Shown piece after piece: positions 43,616-52,173 of a DNA stretch of 64,000 nt. The stretch's first letter is position 1, and every line of letters starts with the position of its first letter. The position numbers and the translations under genes were made by a program. Source of the DNA: Hornefia porci (GTDB lineage: Bacteria > Bacillota > Clostridia > Peptostreptococcales > Anaerovoracaceae); contig NZ_MJIE01000001.1 in NCBI RefSeq assembly GCF_001940235.1, forward strand, positions 62,001 to 126,000. Reading direction: 5' to 3'. A model generated the notes under the pieces. It worked only from the letters and a program-made list of their open reading frames with translations, was not told where the DNA came from and ran no database searches.

Positions 43616-44293
43616 ATGGAAATTCTGGAGATTATGAGGCAGAGGCACAGTGTCAGACAGTATACGGACAGAGCGATTCCGGACGATGTCCGGGAGCAGC
43701 TGGCCGAAGAAGTCGAGAAGCTCAATCAGGAGAGCGGACTGCATATGCAGATCTTCTTCGATGAGCCGGAATGCTTCAGCTCGGCGATGGCACATTACGG
43801 CAAATTCACGGGCGTCAGAAATTATCTGGCGATCGTCGGAAAAAAAGCGGCGGATCTGGAAGAGAGAGCGGGATACTACGGCGAGAGGATTGTTCTTCTC
43901 GCACAAAGTCTGGGCCTGAACAGCTGCTGGGTCGGCCTGACGCACGGAAAAAGCCGCGCTGTCATCGGCAAAGGGGAAAAGCAGGTGATTCTCATTTCTC
44001 TCGGCTATGGTGAGACTCAGGGCGTTTCCAGGAAAACAAAGGAGATGCGTCAGCTCTGTTCTGTCACAGGCGACATGCCCGACTGGTTCAGGACGGGAAT
44101 GGAGGCCGCAATGCTGTCCCCGACAGCCGTCAACCAGCAGAAATTCCTGATCTGCTGGGACGGCAGCGCACTTACAGCGAAGGTAAACGGCAGAAGATTT
44201 TTCACAAAAACCGATCTGGGAATTGTGAAATGTGATTTTGAGCTTGCAAGCGGTCACAGGTTCAGCGATTATCTGAGCCGCTGTATACGCTGA
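43616..44293 (+). CDS. Nitroreductase-family flavoprotein
   Basis: A 225-residue FMN-binding protein. MEILEIMRQRHSVRQYTDRAIPDD is the typical N-terminal FMN-binding start; AQSLGLNSCWVGL and ISLGYGE match the putative 'TM nitroreductase' subgroup (PF14512-like). No partner is visible, so the substrate is not known; nitro compounds, quinones or flavin-linked reductions are all possible. A weak GAAAGGATG ribosome site precedes the ATG. Confidence 0.78.
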   Translation: MEILEIMRQRHSVRQYTDRAIPDDVREQLAEEVEKLNQESGLHMQIFFDEPECFSSAMAHYGKFTGVRNYLAIVGKKAADLEERAGYYGERIVLLAQSLGLNSCWVGLTHGKSRAVIGKGEKQVILISLGYGETQGVSRKTKEMRQLCSVTGDMPDWFRTGMEAAMLSPTAVNQQKFLICWDGSALTAKVNGRRFFTKTDLGIVKCDFELASGHRFSDYLSRCIR

Positions 44294-44356
44294 CAGGGCG
44301 CGCGCGGTATATCTGTCACTGCGGCGCCGCAAAATCAGTTATTTTCAGTATTTTCA

Positions 44357-44385
44357 TTGACATGGACCGGGATTTGTGATAAAGT
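44357..44385 (+). promoter_or_regulatory. Promoter of the rimP-nusA-infB cluster
   Basis: TTGACA (44357-44362) and TAAAGT (44380-44385) have 17-base spacing and precede the hairpin leader. Confidence 0.65.
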
Positions 44386-44417
44386 AAATGTGCTGGAATT
44401 TTATACTGGCAGGCAGC

Positions 44418-44446
44418 AAGAGTGGGCGAAACCCACTCTTTCAATT
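44418..44446 (+). promoter_or_regulatory. Hairpin leader before rimP
   Basis: AAGAGTGGG (44418-44426) and CCCACTCTT (44432-44440) pair over 9 bp with a CGAAA loop, followed by TCAATTTTG. It looks like a terminator at the start of the NusA operon; such an element could let NusA control its own transcription. This last step is inference. Confidence 0.6.
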
Positions 44447-44464
44447 TTGTTAGAGGGAGTATCA

Positions 44465-44953
44465 ATGGCAAAGGAATCGATGAAGGAGCTCGTCGGCCGG
44501 CTGACGGCAGACTTTCTGGCTGATCAGGGCCTGGAGCTGTATAATGTTGAATTTCGCAGGGAGGGTCACGACTGGTACCTGCGGGTCTATATCGATAAAC
44601 TGCAGGAAGAGCAGGACGGGACGGACGTATATGTGAGTACAGACGACTGCGAGAAGGTCAGCCGTTACCTGTCCGACCGGCTGGATGAGGAAGATCCCAT
44701 TCAGCAGAATTATATTCTTGAAGTCAGTTCCCCGGGAATGGACCGGCAGCTCTTCGAGGAGAAGGATTATGAACGCTTTACGGGACGGATCGTCGATGTG
44801 AAGCTGTACAGGAATTTTGAAGGAAGCAAAGAGTTTCAGGGCGTTCTGCTCGGCCTGAAGGACGGATGCGTTGTGATTCAGCCCGAAGACGGCGCAGAAC
44901 TGTCGTTTCCGCTGGAGCAGGTGGCAAAGACCAGCCTTGCCGTGATCTTTTGA
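44465..44953 (+). CDS. rimP: Ribosome maturation factor RimP
   Basis: A 162-residue protein for 30S assembly. NVEFRREGHDWYLRVYIDK, then TDDCEKVSRYLSDRLDEEDPI and LEVSSPGMDR are the family landmarks; the C-terminal SH3-like domain ends in VAKTSLAVIF. The ATG at 44465 has GAGGGAGT upstream; the longer frame from 44357 runs through the leader hairpin. It heads the canonical nusA cluster. Confidence 0.94.
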   Translation: MAKESMKELVGRLTADFLADQGLELYNVEFRREGHDWYLRVYIDKLQEEQDGTDVYVSTDDCEKVSRYLSDRLDEEDPIQQNYILEVSSPGMDRQLFEEKDYERFTGRIVDVKLYRNFEGSKEFQGVLLGLKDGCVVIQPEDGAELSFPLEQVAKTSLAVIF

Positions 44954-44977
44954 AATATTAATTGGAGGTAACCATAG

Positions 44978-46330
44978 ATGAACAGAGAATTTATCGAGGC
45001 CATGGAGCAGCTCGAGAAGGAAAAACACATTTCCAAGGACGTCCTGCTGGAAACCATTGAGTCGGCGCTGGTCTCCGCATACAAAAAAAATTACGGAACG
45101 GCGCAGAACGTCCGTGTGGTCATTGATCCGGACGACGGTGAAATCGCGGTGCTGATGCGGAAGGATATCGTGGCGGAAGAGGATATCGAGGACGATATGA
45201 TTCAGATGTCTCTCGAAGAGGCGCATGAAATCGACCCCCGCTATGAAATCGGCGACGCGATCGAGTTTGCCGTGACGCCCAGAGATTTCGGCCGTATCGC
45301 CGCACAGACCGCCAAGCAGGTGGTGGTTCAGAGAATCCGCGAGGCGGAACGCGGCATGGTGTATGACGATTTCATCACTCGTCAGGGAGAAATCGTCACG
45401 GGAACCGTTCAGAGAAAGAGCGGCGAGACCATGTTTATCAATATCGGACGCGCGGAGGGGATTCTGTCCGCGAACGAACAGGTTCCGGGAGAGCATTTCA
45501 AGGTACACCAGCGCCTGAAGGTCTACATCATGGATGTCAAGAAGACCACCAAGGGTCCGCAGGTATTCCTGTCCAGGTCGCATCCGGGGCTGGTGAAAAT
45601 GCTGTTTGAGCTGGAGGTTCCGGAGATTCAGGACGGTACAGTGGAAATCAGAGGAATTGCCAGGGAGGCCGGATCACGGACCAAGATGGCGGTTTACTCG
45701 GAGGACGAGAACGTCGATCCGGTAGGCGCCTGCGTCGGAACCCGGGGCAGCCGTGTGCAGTCCGTTGTGGACGAACTGAACGGTGAGAAGATCGACATCA
45801 TTTTCTGGAGTGATTCCCCGGAGGAACTGATCGCCAACGTGCTGAGCCCGGCCACTGTGGAAGAGGTGATCATCGAGGATGAGGAAGAGAAGACGGCAAC
45901 CGCGATCGTTCCCGATTATCAGCTCTCTCTGGCTATCGGCAAGCAGGGGCAGAACGTGCGTCTTGCGGCGAAGGTCAGCGGATGGAAAATCGATATCATG
46001 AGCCACACGCAGTATGAGGAGGCTCTAGAGGCTGCGGAGGCTGAATACGAGGAAGAGCCGGCGGACGCCGAGTACGACGAGGAGCTTCCGCAGGAGGAAG
46101 CGGTTGAGTCCGAGTACGATGAAGAGCTTCCGCAGGAGGAACCGGCTGAGATTCTGGAAGACGAAGAACCGGAAGAATTTGACGAGGAGCCTGAGGATAT
46201 CGACGGACCGGCAGAGGAAGAAGCTGCAGATACCGCAGAACCGGAGGAACCTGGAGATGCCGAAGACGCAGAGGCCGTAGAAGAGCCTGACGAAGAGGTG
46301 GGTGAAACGGTTGAGCAGAAAGAAGAGTAG
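44978..46330 (+). CDS. nusA: Transcription elongation/termination factor NusA
   Basis: A 450-residue NusA. The N-terminal RNA polymerase-binding domain is followed by an S1 domain (about 135-200, GEIVTGTVQRKSGETMFINIG) and two KH domains (VGACVGTRGSRVQSVVDELNGEKIDI and LAIGKQGQNVRLAAKVSGWKIDI). From about residue 345 there is a 105-residue, extremely acidic tail with repeats of EYDEELPQEE, unlike the compact B. subtilis NusA (about 370 residues). GGAGG precedes the ATG. Shared control with rimP through the leader hairpin is likely. Confidence 0.95.
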   Translation: MNREFIEAMEQLEKEKHISKDVLLETIESALVSAYKKNYGTAQNVRVVIDPDDGEIAVLMRKDIVAEEDIEDDMIQMSLEEAHEIDPRYEIGDAIEFAVTPRDFGRIAAQTAKQVVVQRIREAERGMVYDDFITRQGEIVTGTVQRKSGETMFINIGRAEGILSANEQVPGEHFKVHQRLKVYIMDVKKTTKGPQVFLSRSHPGLVKMLFELEVPEIQDGTVEIRGIAREAGSRTKMAVYSEDENVDPVGACVGTRGSRVQSVVDELNGEKIDIIFWSDSPEELIANVLSPATVEEVIIEDEEEKTATAIVPDYQLSLAIGKQGQNVRLAAKVSGWKIDIMSHTQYEEALEAAEAEYEEEPADAEYDEELPQEEAVESEYDEELPQEEPAEILEDEEPEEFDEEPEDIDGPAEEEAADTAEPEEPGDAEDAEAVEEPDEEVGETVEQKEE

Positions 46331-46598
46331 CGACAGGAACAGAGTGCCCATGCGCCGATGTATCGGGTGCATGGAATCAAAGCCGAAGCAGGACCTGATC
46401 CGCATCGCTTTTTACGAAGGGGAGCTGAGCGTAGACCCGGGAGGAAAGGCGAAGGGCCGGGGGGTATATCTTTGTCGCAGCAGAGAATGCGCCGCCCTGG
46501 CGAAAAAGAAAAACGCGCTGCAGAGAAATTTCAAACAGAATTTCTCCGGCGAAACCATAGAACGGATTTTCGAGGAGCTGCTGAATGCTGAACAATAA
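46302..46598 (+). CDS. ylxR: RNA-binding protein YlxR (RnpM)
   Basis: A 98-residue basic protein: VPMRRCIGCMESKPKQDLIR and GRGVYLCRSRECAALAKKKNALQRNF match YlxR, recently tied to RNase P activity in B. subtilis. The start is uncertain. The GTG at 46302 lies three bases from GAGG, and a TTG at 46311 has better spacing. Both lie inside the end of nusA. The cysteines may bind a metal. It overlaps the following L7Ae-like gene by 14 bases. Confidence 0.9.
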   Translation: MKRLSRKKSSDRNRVPMRRCIGCMESKPKQDLIRIAFYEGELSVDPGGKAKGRGVYLCRSRECAALAKKKNALQRNFKQNFSGETIERIFEELLNAEQ

Positions 46599-46914
46599 AC
46601 TGTCCGGTTATCTGGGGTTTGCCACAAAGGCAGGCAGGCTGCAGACCGGATATAACACATGTCTGTCGCTGATTGAAAAGAGACGAGTCAGATTATTGAT
46701 TGTTGCGGAAGATTCATCGATGAACACCGTGAAAAAGATGTCTCAGAAATGCAGGACGAATGGAACAGACGTAAGAATTTTCGGTACAAAGAAAGAATTA
46801 TCAGGGATCACGGGCAGAGGCGAAAGCAGTGTGTTCGCCATTACAGACAGCAATTTCGCCGGCGTGATCCGACAGGAGATTGACCGCATACAATCAGAAA
46901 GAGAGGTGTTCTAA
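46585..46914 (+). CDS. L7Ae-family ribosomal protein YlxQ
   Basis: A 109-residue L7Ae/L30e/S12e-type protein: LGFATKAGRLQTGYNTCLSLIEKRRVRLLIVAEDSSMNT is the fold signature. Such proteins bind kink-turns in RNA; the YlxQ group has no firm role. It sits between ylxR and infB, as in most Firmicutes, and ends exactly at the first base of infB. Confidence 0.88.
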   Translation: MLNNKLSGYLGFATKAGRLQTGYNTCLSLIEKRRVRLLIVAEDSSMNTVKKMSQKCRTNGTDVRIFGTKKELSGITGRGESSVFAITDSNFAGVIRQEIDRIQSEREVF

Positions 46915-49823
46915 TGACGAAAAAGGTATTTGAACTTGCCAGAGAGATGGGTGTCTCGAGCAAGGACCTTATCGGAAAGGCGGAGAGCCTCGGCATCGAC
47001 GTGAAAAACCACATGAGTGCATTGTCGGATGCCGATATAGATAAGATAAAGAGCGGGGCCGGGAAGCCTGCCGCAAAGAGCACATCCGGCGGACGCAAGG
47101 TGCCGGTGGGACGCCCGATCGTGGACGAGGAGTTTCTGGCGAACAAAAAGAAACCCCCCGTCGGGAAGCCGCTGGTCAACGAGGAAATGCTGGCCAGAAG
47201 GGAAAAGGCCAAGGCAGAGGGTAAGACGGATACAGCTCCGGTGAAGCCGGCTGCGAAGGAGCCTTCTGCGGAGAAGCATTCCGCGGATACAAAGGAAACT
47301 CCCTCGATGAAGAAAGCTCCGGAAAAAGAACCGGAAAAGAAATCCGTGAAGAAGCCGGAGCAGGAGAAGCAGGCAGCTGCCGCAAAGAATCCGGCAGAGA
47401 AGCCTGCGACCGCAAAGCCTGCCGCAGAAAAGCGGGCACCGGCAAAGAAGGAAGCCGATAAGCCCGCACAGGAGAAGAAGGCGGCGGAACAGCCGGAAGG
47501 CAAGGACGCAAAAGGAACAAAAGAAACAAAGGTGCCCGCGGAGACAAAGGAAGTAAAGAAGGAGCATGTCGTCAAGACCGTGGAGTCAGAGCGTGCGAGC
47601 ATGCCGCATATCAAAATCATCTCCAGGGCGAAGGATCAGAAGAAGGCCGAGGCCGCGAAGAAATCCGCCGACGGACGCAAGAGCGACGACGGACGCAGAT
47701 CCTCCGACCGCAGCGGCCGGCGAACCGGAAATGACAGAAAGAACGACCGCCGGACGAAAAAGAACGGCGGCGACGAGCGCGGAAACCGCCGGAGAAGCGG
47801 CGCGGAAGGCGGCGAAAACCGCGACTCCCGCGGAGGAAACCGCCCGCAGCGCAATAGCGGCGGCGGGAACCGTTCGGCCGCACCGGCGGCCGGGACCGGC
47901 GACAGCAGGAGCGGAAAAGGCCGTCGCGACGACCGCCGCAGCCATGTACGCCGTGACGATCGCAACAAATTCTCCAAGTTCGAGAAGAAATCTCTGGAGA
48001 AGAAGGAAAGAAAGAAATACACCAAGCCGAAACAGGAAGCGGTCGAGGAGGTCATTGAAGAGACGCTGCCGGAGGGCACTATCCGTGTGAACGTGCCGAT
48101 CACAGTAGCCGGATTCTGCGAGCAGGCAGAGGTTTCAACCTCCAGAGTGATCATGACGCTGATGAAGCTGGGCATTATGGCGAACATCAACCAGAATATC
48201 GATGAAGATACTCTGATGGTGCTGGCAGACGATCTGGGAATCAGCGTCGTCGTCGGACAGGTCGAAGAAGAGGAAAAAGAAGAAGGCATTGAAGACTTCA
48301 AGGACAGAGAGAAGGATCTGAAGCCGCGGCCGCCGATTATTACGGTAATGGGACATGTAGACCATGGAAAGACTTCTCTGCTGGACGCAATCCGGAAGAC
48401 GAACGTCACCTCCACCGAATCCGGCGGAATCACGCAGGCGATCGGTGCTTCCGAGGTCAGCATCAACGGGCAGAAGATCGTGTTCCTCGATACTCCGGGA
48501 CACGAGGCGTTTACCGCCATGCGTGCGAGAGGCGCCCATGTGACGGATATCGCAGTGCTGGTTGTCGCGGCGGATGACAGCGTCAAGCCGCAGACGATTG
48601 AATCTATCAGCCATGCGAAGGCGGCGGGCGTTCCGATTATCGTCGCGATCAACAAAATGGACAAGCCCGGAGCCAATCCGGATCTTGTCAAGAAGGACCT
48701 GGCCGACCACGGAGTCCTGGTTGAAGACTGGGGCGGCGATGTGATCAGCGTTCCGGTATCGGCCAAGACCGGAGAGGGCATCACGAACCTTCTGGAGATG
48801 ATTCTGCTGCAGGCGGAGGTTCTGGAACTGAAAGCGAACCCGAACCGTCTGGCGATGGGATCGGTTATCGAAGCGCGGCTTGACAGATCCAAAGGCCCGG
48901 TCGCATCTCTGCTGGTTCTGAACGGAACACTTCAGGCGGGTCAGAGCATCGTTGCCGGAACCTGCTCCGGAAGGATCAGACTTATGGTGAATGACAAAGG
49001 AGAGGCCATTAAAAAGGCAGGCCCGGCCACTGCGGTGGAAATTCTGGGTCTGACTGATGTGCCGCAGGCCGGAGACGAATTTAATGCGGTTCGTGACGAC
49101 AAGGTGGCGCGAGAGATCGCTGCCCGCCGCCAGGAAAAACTGCGTGAGGAGGTTCTGGCAAAGAATTCCTCGATGACGCTGGACAAGCTGTTCAGTCAGA
49201 TTCAGGAGGGGGATGTCAAGGAACTGAACCTGATCATCAAGGGAGATGTCCAGGGCTCTGTGGGAGCGCTGAACTCTTCACTGGAAAAGCTGAACAACGA
49301 AAATGTCAAGGTGAATGTGGTACATTCCGGCGTCGGTACGGTATCCGAATCCGATATCATGCTGGCGGAGACCTCTGGTGCGGTCATCATCGGATTCAAC
49401 GTACGGCCGAGTACGGCGGTGACCACGATGGCAGACCAGAAGGGCGTGGAGATCCGTCTCTACCGCGTCATCTACGATGTGATCAACGACGTAGAGGCCG
49501 CGATGAAGGGCATGCTGGATCCGGAATACCGGGAAGAGGTTCTGGGCAAGGCCGAGATCCGGGATACGTTCAAGGTACCCGGAGTGGGCGTTGTGGCCGG
49601 CGCTTATATCACAGAGGGCAAGGTCGTCCGGAACGAGGATATCCGGCTGGTGCGTGACGGTATCGTTATTCACGAGGGAAGGATTTCCTCCCTGAAAAGA
49701 TTCAAGGACGACGCGAGGGAAGTTGCTCAGGGCTATGAATGCGGAATCGGTATCGAGGACTATAACGACGTGAAGATCGGCGACGTCATCGAATGCTTCA
49801 CGATGGTGGAAATCGAACGATAA
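46914..49823 (+). CDS. infB: Translation initiation factor IF-2
   Basis: A 969-residue IF-2, which places fMet-tRNA on the 30S subunit and uses GTP. A small IF2-N helical domain starts the protein, followed by a long Lys/Ala/Arg-rich disordered region (about 60-370) and a second IF2-N domain (VNVPITVAGFCEQAEVS). The G domain begins at GHVDHGKTSLLDA (about 480), with DTPGHEAFTAMRARGA and NKMDKPGANPD. Domains II-IV end at the fMet-binding C2 domain. The ATG overlaps the preceding stop (TAATG). Confidence 0.96.
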   Translation: MTKKVFELAREMGVSSKDLIGKAESLGIDVKNHMSALSDADIDKIKSGAGKPAAKSTSGGRKVPVGRPIVDEEFLANKKKPPVGKPLVNEEMLARREKAKAEGKTDTAPVKPAAKEPSAEKHSADTKETPSMKKAPEKEPEKKSVKKPEQEKQAAAAKNPAEKPATAKPAAEKRAPAKKEADKPAQEKKAAEQPEGKDAKGTKETKVPAETKEVKKEHVVKTVESERASMPHIKIISRAKDQKKAEAAKKSADGRKSDDGRRSSDRSGRRTGNDRKNDRRTKKNGGDERGNRRRSGAEGGENRDSRGGNRPQRNSGGGNRSAAPAAGTGDSRSGKGRRDDRRSHVRRDDRNKFSKFEKKSLEKKERKKYTKPKQEAVEEVIEETLPEGTIRVNVPITVAGFCEQAEVSTSRVIMTLMKLGIMANINQNIDEDTLMVLADDLGISVVVGQVEEEEKEEGIEDFKDREKDLKPRPPIITVMGHVDHGKTSLLDAIRKTNVTSTESGGITQAIGASEVSINGQKIVFLDTPGHEAFTAMRARGAHVTDIAVLVVAADDSVKPQTIESISHAKAAGVPIIVAINKMDKPGANPDLVKKDLADHGVLVEDWGGDVISVPVSAKTGEGITNLLEMILLQAEVLELKANPNRLAMGSVIEARLDRSKGPVASLLVLNGTLQAGQSIVAGTCSGRIRLMVNDKGEAIKKAGPATAVEILGLTDVPQAGDEFNAVRDDKVAREIAARRQEKLREEVLAKNSSMTLDKLFSQIQEGDVKELNLIIKGDVQGSVGALNSSLEKLNNENVKVNVVHSGVGTVSESDIMLAETSGAVIIGFNVRPSTAVTTMADQKGVEIRLYRVIYDVINDVEAAMKGMLDPEYREEVLGKAEIRDTFKVPGVGVVAGAYITEGKVVRNEDIRLVRDGIVIHEGRISSLKRFKDDAREVAQGYECGIGIEDYNDVKIGDVIECFTMVEIER

Positions 49824-49850
49824 TAACGATAATGATAGACGGTGATAATT

Positions 49851-50228
49851 ATGGGAAAAGGTTACAGACAGGGACGGATCGGTGAGGAAATACGGAAGAT
49901 CATCAGCCGGATGCTGCTCCGGGAGCTGAAGGACCCGAGACTGTCGGGCATGATCAGCATTACCGGCGTGGATGTGACCCGGGATAACAGCTATGCCACG
50001 TGCTACGTGACGATTCTGGACACCTCCGGAGATGAGGAAAAAGAACACGAGCGGCAGGCACAGGCGATTGAAGGTCTGGAAAGCGCCAGGGGGCTGATCC
50101 GCCGGGAAATCGGAAAGGAAATCAAGCTGCGCCATGTGCCTGAACTGATTTTCAAAATAGACCGGTCCATGGAGTACGGACGGCACATAGACGAAGTAAT
50201 CCGGAAACTGGAGCATAATGATGAATAA
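49851..50228 (+). CDS. rbfA: Ribosome-binding factor A
   Basis: A 125-residue KH-like protein for 16S rRNA 5'-end maturation and cold adaptation. RIGEEIRKIISRMLLRELKDPRL and RHVPELIFKIDRSMEYGRHIDEVI are diagnostic. A GTG at 49842, three codons upstream, also has a possible ribosome site, but the ATG gives the usual MGKGYRQGR start. It overlaps nrnA by 11 bases. Confidence 0.94.
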   Translation: MGKGYRQGRIGEEIRKIISRMLLRELKDPRLSGMISITGVDVTRDNSYATCYVTILDTSGDEEKEHERQAQAIEGLESARGLIRREIGKEIKLRHVPELIFKIDRSMEYGRHIDEVIRKLEHNDE

Positions 50229-51198
50229 CGACAGTCTGAAGACAATCAGCGGGGTTCTGTCCGGCGCGGAGCGGATTCTTCTGTTTCCCCACATTAATAT
50301 GGACGGGGACGCACTGGGATCCGCCGCGGCGCTGTGCCATGTGCTGCGGCGCATGGGCAGGGAAGCCTTTGTGCTCCTGGAGGACAAAATCCCGGACAAT
50401 CTCGCGTTTCTCGACCGCGGATACTGCACCTTCGATGCTGACCGGATCGGGGAACCGGATCTGTGCGTCTGCGTGGACTGCGGTGATGCCGGACGGTTTC
50501 CGAAACGCAGAGAGGCGTTTATGCGGGGAAAGACGACGATGTGCATCGATCATCACGCCACCTCCGATCCCTTCTGCCGGTACAACCTCATCGACCCGGG
50601 AGCATGCGCCACCGGAGAACTGATCTACAAAGTAATCTGCGCGATGGGGCAGGAAATCGACAGAGAAACGGGCGAAGCCCTGTTTGCGGCCATCACCACG
50701 GATTCCGGAAATTTCCAGTATTCCAATACGACAAAGGAAACCCATGAGATTGTGGCTTCTCTGTACGACTCCGGACTGGACGCCAACGGAGTCAGCGTGA
50801 AAATTTATGAGACGGTGAGACTGGAGAAACTGAAAATCCGGGCCCGCGTGCTGGAGAATATCACGCTGTACGGCGGCGGCCGTCTCTGCATAGGCTTTGT
50901 TACACAGGAAATGCTGAAAGAAACCGGCGCACTGATGGAGGAAACAGAAGGAGTCGTCGCGGAGCTGCGGTCTATTGACGGCGTACAGATCGCGGTATTC
51001 ATCAAGGAAGAGGAAGAGCGTCTCTGCAAGGTCAGTCTCCGGGCAAAGAGCGTCGGGGACGTGGCGGAGATCACGGCGGCATTTGACGGCGGAGGACACA
51101 AAAAGGCGGCCGGATGCACGCTGCACTGCACTCTGCGGGAGGCAGAGGAGAAGATGCGCGCGGCGGCTCTGGAGAATCTTGAACGATATGACAAATGA
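50218..51198 (+). CDS. nrnA: DHH-family bifunctional oligoribonuclease/pAp phosphatase
   Basis: A 326-residue DHH/DHHA1 phosphoesterase: INMDGDALGSAAAL, CIDHHATSDP (DHH motif), TTDSGNFQYSN and the C-terminal GGGHKKAAGCTL. In Firmicutes NrnA degrades 2-5 nt RNA and pAp. Some relatives hydrolyse c-di-AMP breakdown products. Standard place between rbfA and truB. The first of two adjacent ATGs is used. Confidence 0.9.
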   Translation: MMNNDSLKTISGVLSGAERILLFPHINMDGDALGSAAALCHVLRRMGREAFVLLEDKIPDNLAFLDRGYCTFDADRIGEPDLCVCVDCGDAGRFPKRREAFMRGKTTMCIDHHATSDPFCRYNLIDPGACATGELIYKVICAMGQEIDRETGEALFAAITTDSGNFQYSNTTKETHEIVASLYDSGLDANGVSVKIYETVRLEKLKIRARVLENITLYGGGRLCIGFVTQEMLKETGALMEETEGVVAELRSIDGVQIAVFIKEEEERLCKVSLRAKSVGDVAEITAAFDGGGHKKAAGCTLHCTLREAEEKMRAAALENLERYDK

Positions 51199-52168
51199 CG
51201 GAATTATTATAATCAATAAGCAGCAGAACATGACTTCTCACGATGTGGTCGCGCAGGTCCGCCGGATTTTCGGGATTCGCAGAACCGGCCATACGGGCAC
51301 GCTGGATCCCATGGCGACAGGGGTTCTGCCTGTGTGCGTGGGACGGGCGACCCGCATTATGGAATACCTGGATCTGGATTTGAAAGAGTACCGCTGCAGC
51401 ATGAAGCTGGGCCGCAGAATGGATACCCAGGACGTCTGGGGGCAGGAAACGGCGCGGGTTCCTCCGGAGAGAGTGAATCTGATTCGCCGGGAAGACGTGG
51501 AGGAGGCGTTCGCAGTTTTTCACGGCGTGATTTCCCAGACGCCTCCGATGTATTCCGCGGTACGTGTGAACGGAAAAAAACTGTATGAGTACGCTCGTGC
51601 CGGAGAAACGGCAGAAGTAAAAGCGAGGAAAATTTATATCGACCGTCTTACAATTGAGGCGATGGATCTGGGTCGCGGATACGAGAGTACCGTGACTTTT
51701 TCTGTGAGATGTTCTAAAGGAACATACATCCGTGCCATCTGTGAGGAGGCGGGAGAACGTCTGGGTGTTTACGGAGCTATGTCGGCGCTGACGCGGGAGG
51801 CTTCCGGGATCTTCAGAATTGAAGACGCGGTGGAACTGACGGAGCTTGCGGCGATGGACAAAGAACATCGGGAGCGGCTTCTGATGAATATTCCTGATCC
51901 TCTGGTTCATTTCGGCGAACTGGAGGTACGGGAATACGACGCGAAGCGCCTCCTCAACGGGCTTCCGGTATGGACCGGTCACTGCACATTCAGACGCGAG
52001 CCGGAATACCGGGATAAGGACTTTCCACTGCCGATACGCCCGGAATTCCGAAGGGCCTACAAGGCGTTCGGACCGGTGGAGGGAAAGATGACTTTCCTGG
52101 GCGTGGTATTTGCGGATGAAGCTTATGAGAACGTAAAGGCGGACAAGATTTTTTATACGAGAGGTTGA
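51188..52168 (+). CDS. truB: tRNA pseudouridine-55 synthase
   Basis: A 326-residue TruB that makes pseudouridine in the T loop of all tRNAs. IIIINKQQNMTSHDVV, GHTGTLDPMATGVLPVCVG (catalytic aspartate) and SQTPPMYSAVRVNGKKLYEYAR are diagnostic. The ATG at 51188 overlaps nrnA by 11 bases; the longer frame to 50975 lies in nrnA. The C-terminal part is longer than the core and may hold an incomplete PUA domain. Confidence 0.94.
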   Translation: MTNDGIIIINKQQNMTSHDVVAQVRRIFGIRRTGHTGTLDPMATGVLPVCVGRATRIMEYLDLDLKEYRCSMKLGRRMDTQDVWGQETARVPPERVNLIRREDVEEAFAVFHGVISQTPPMYSAVRVNGKKLYEYARAGETAEVKARKIYIDRLTIEAMDLGRGYESTVTFSVRCSKGTYIRAICEEAGERLGVYGAMSALTREASGIFRIEDAVELTELAAMDKEHRERLLMNIPDPLVHFGELEVREYDAKRLLNGLPVWTGHCTFRREPEYRDKDFPLPIRPEFRRAYKAFGPVEGKMTFLGVVFADEAYENVKADKIFYTRG

Positions 52169-52173
52169 CTGAT

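Noticed and set aside
47636..48892. Long Ser/Arg-rich antisense frame opposite infB
   Set aside because: It mirrors the Lys/Arg-rich repeats of IF-2 and has no own ribosome site.
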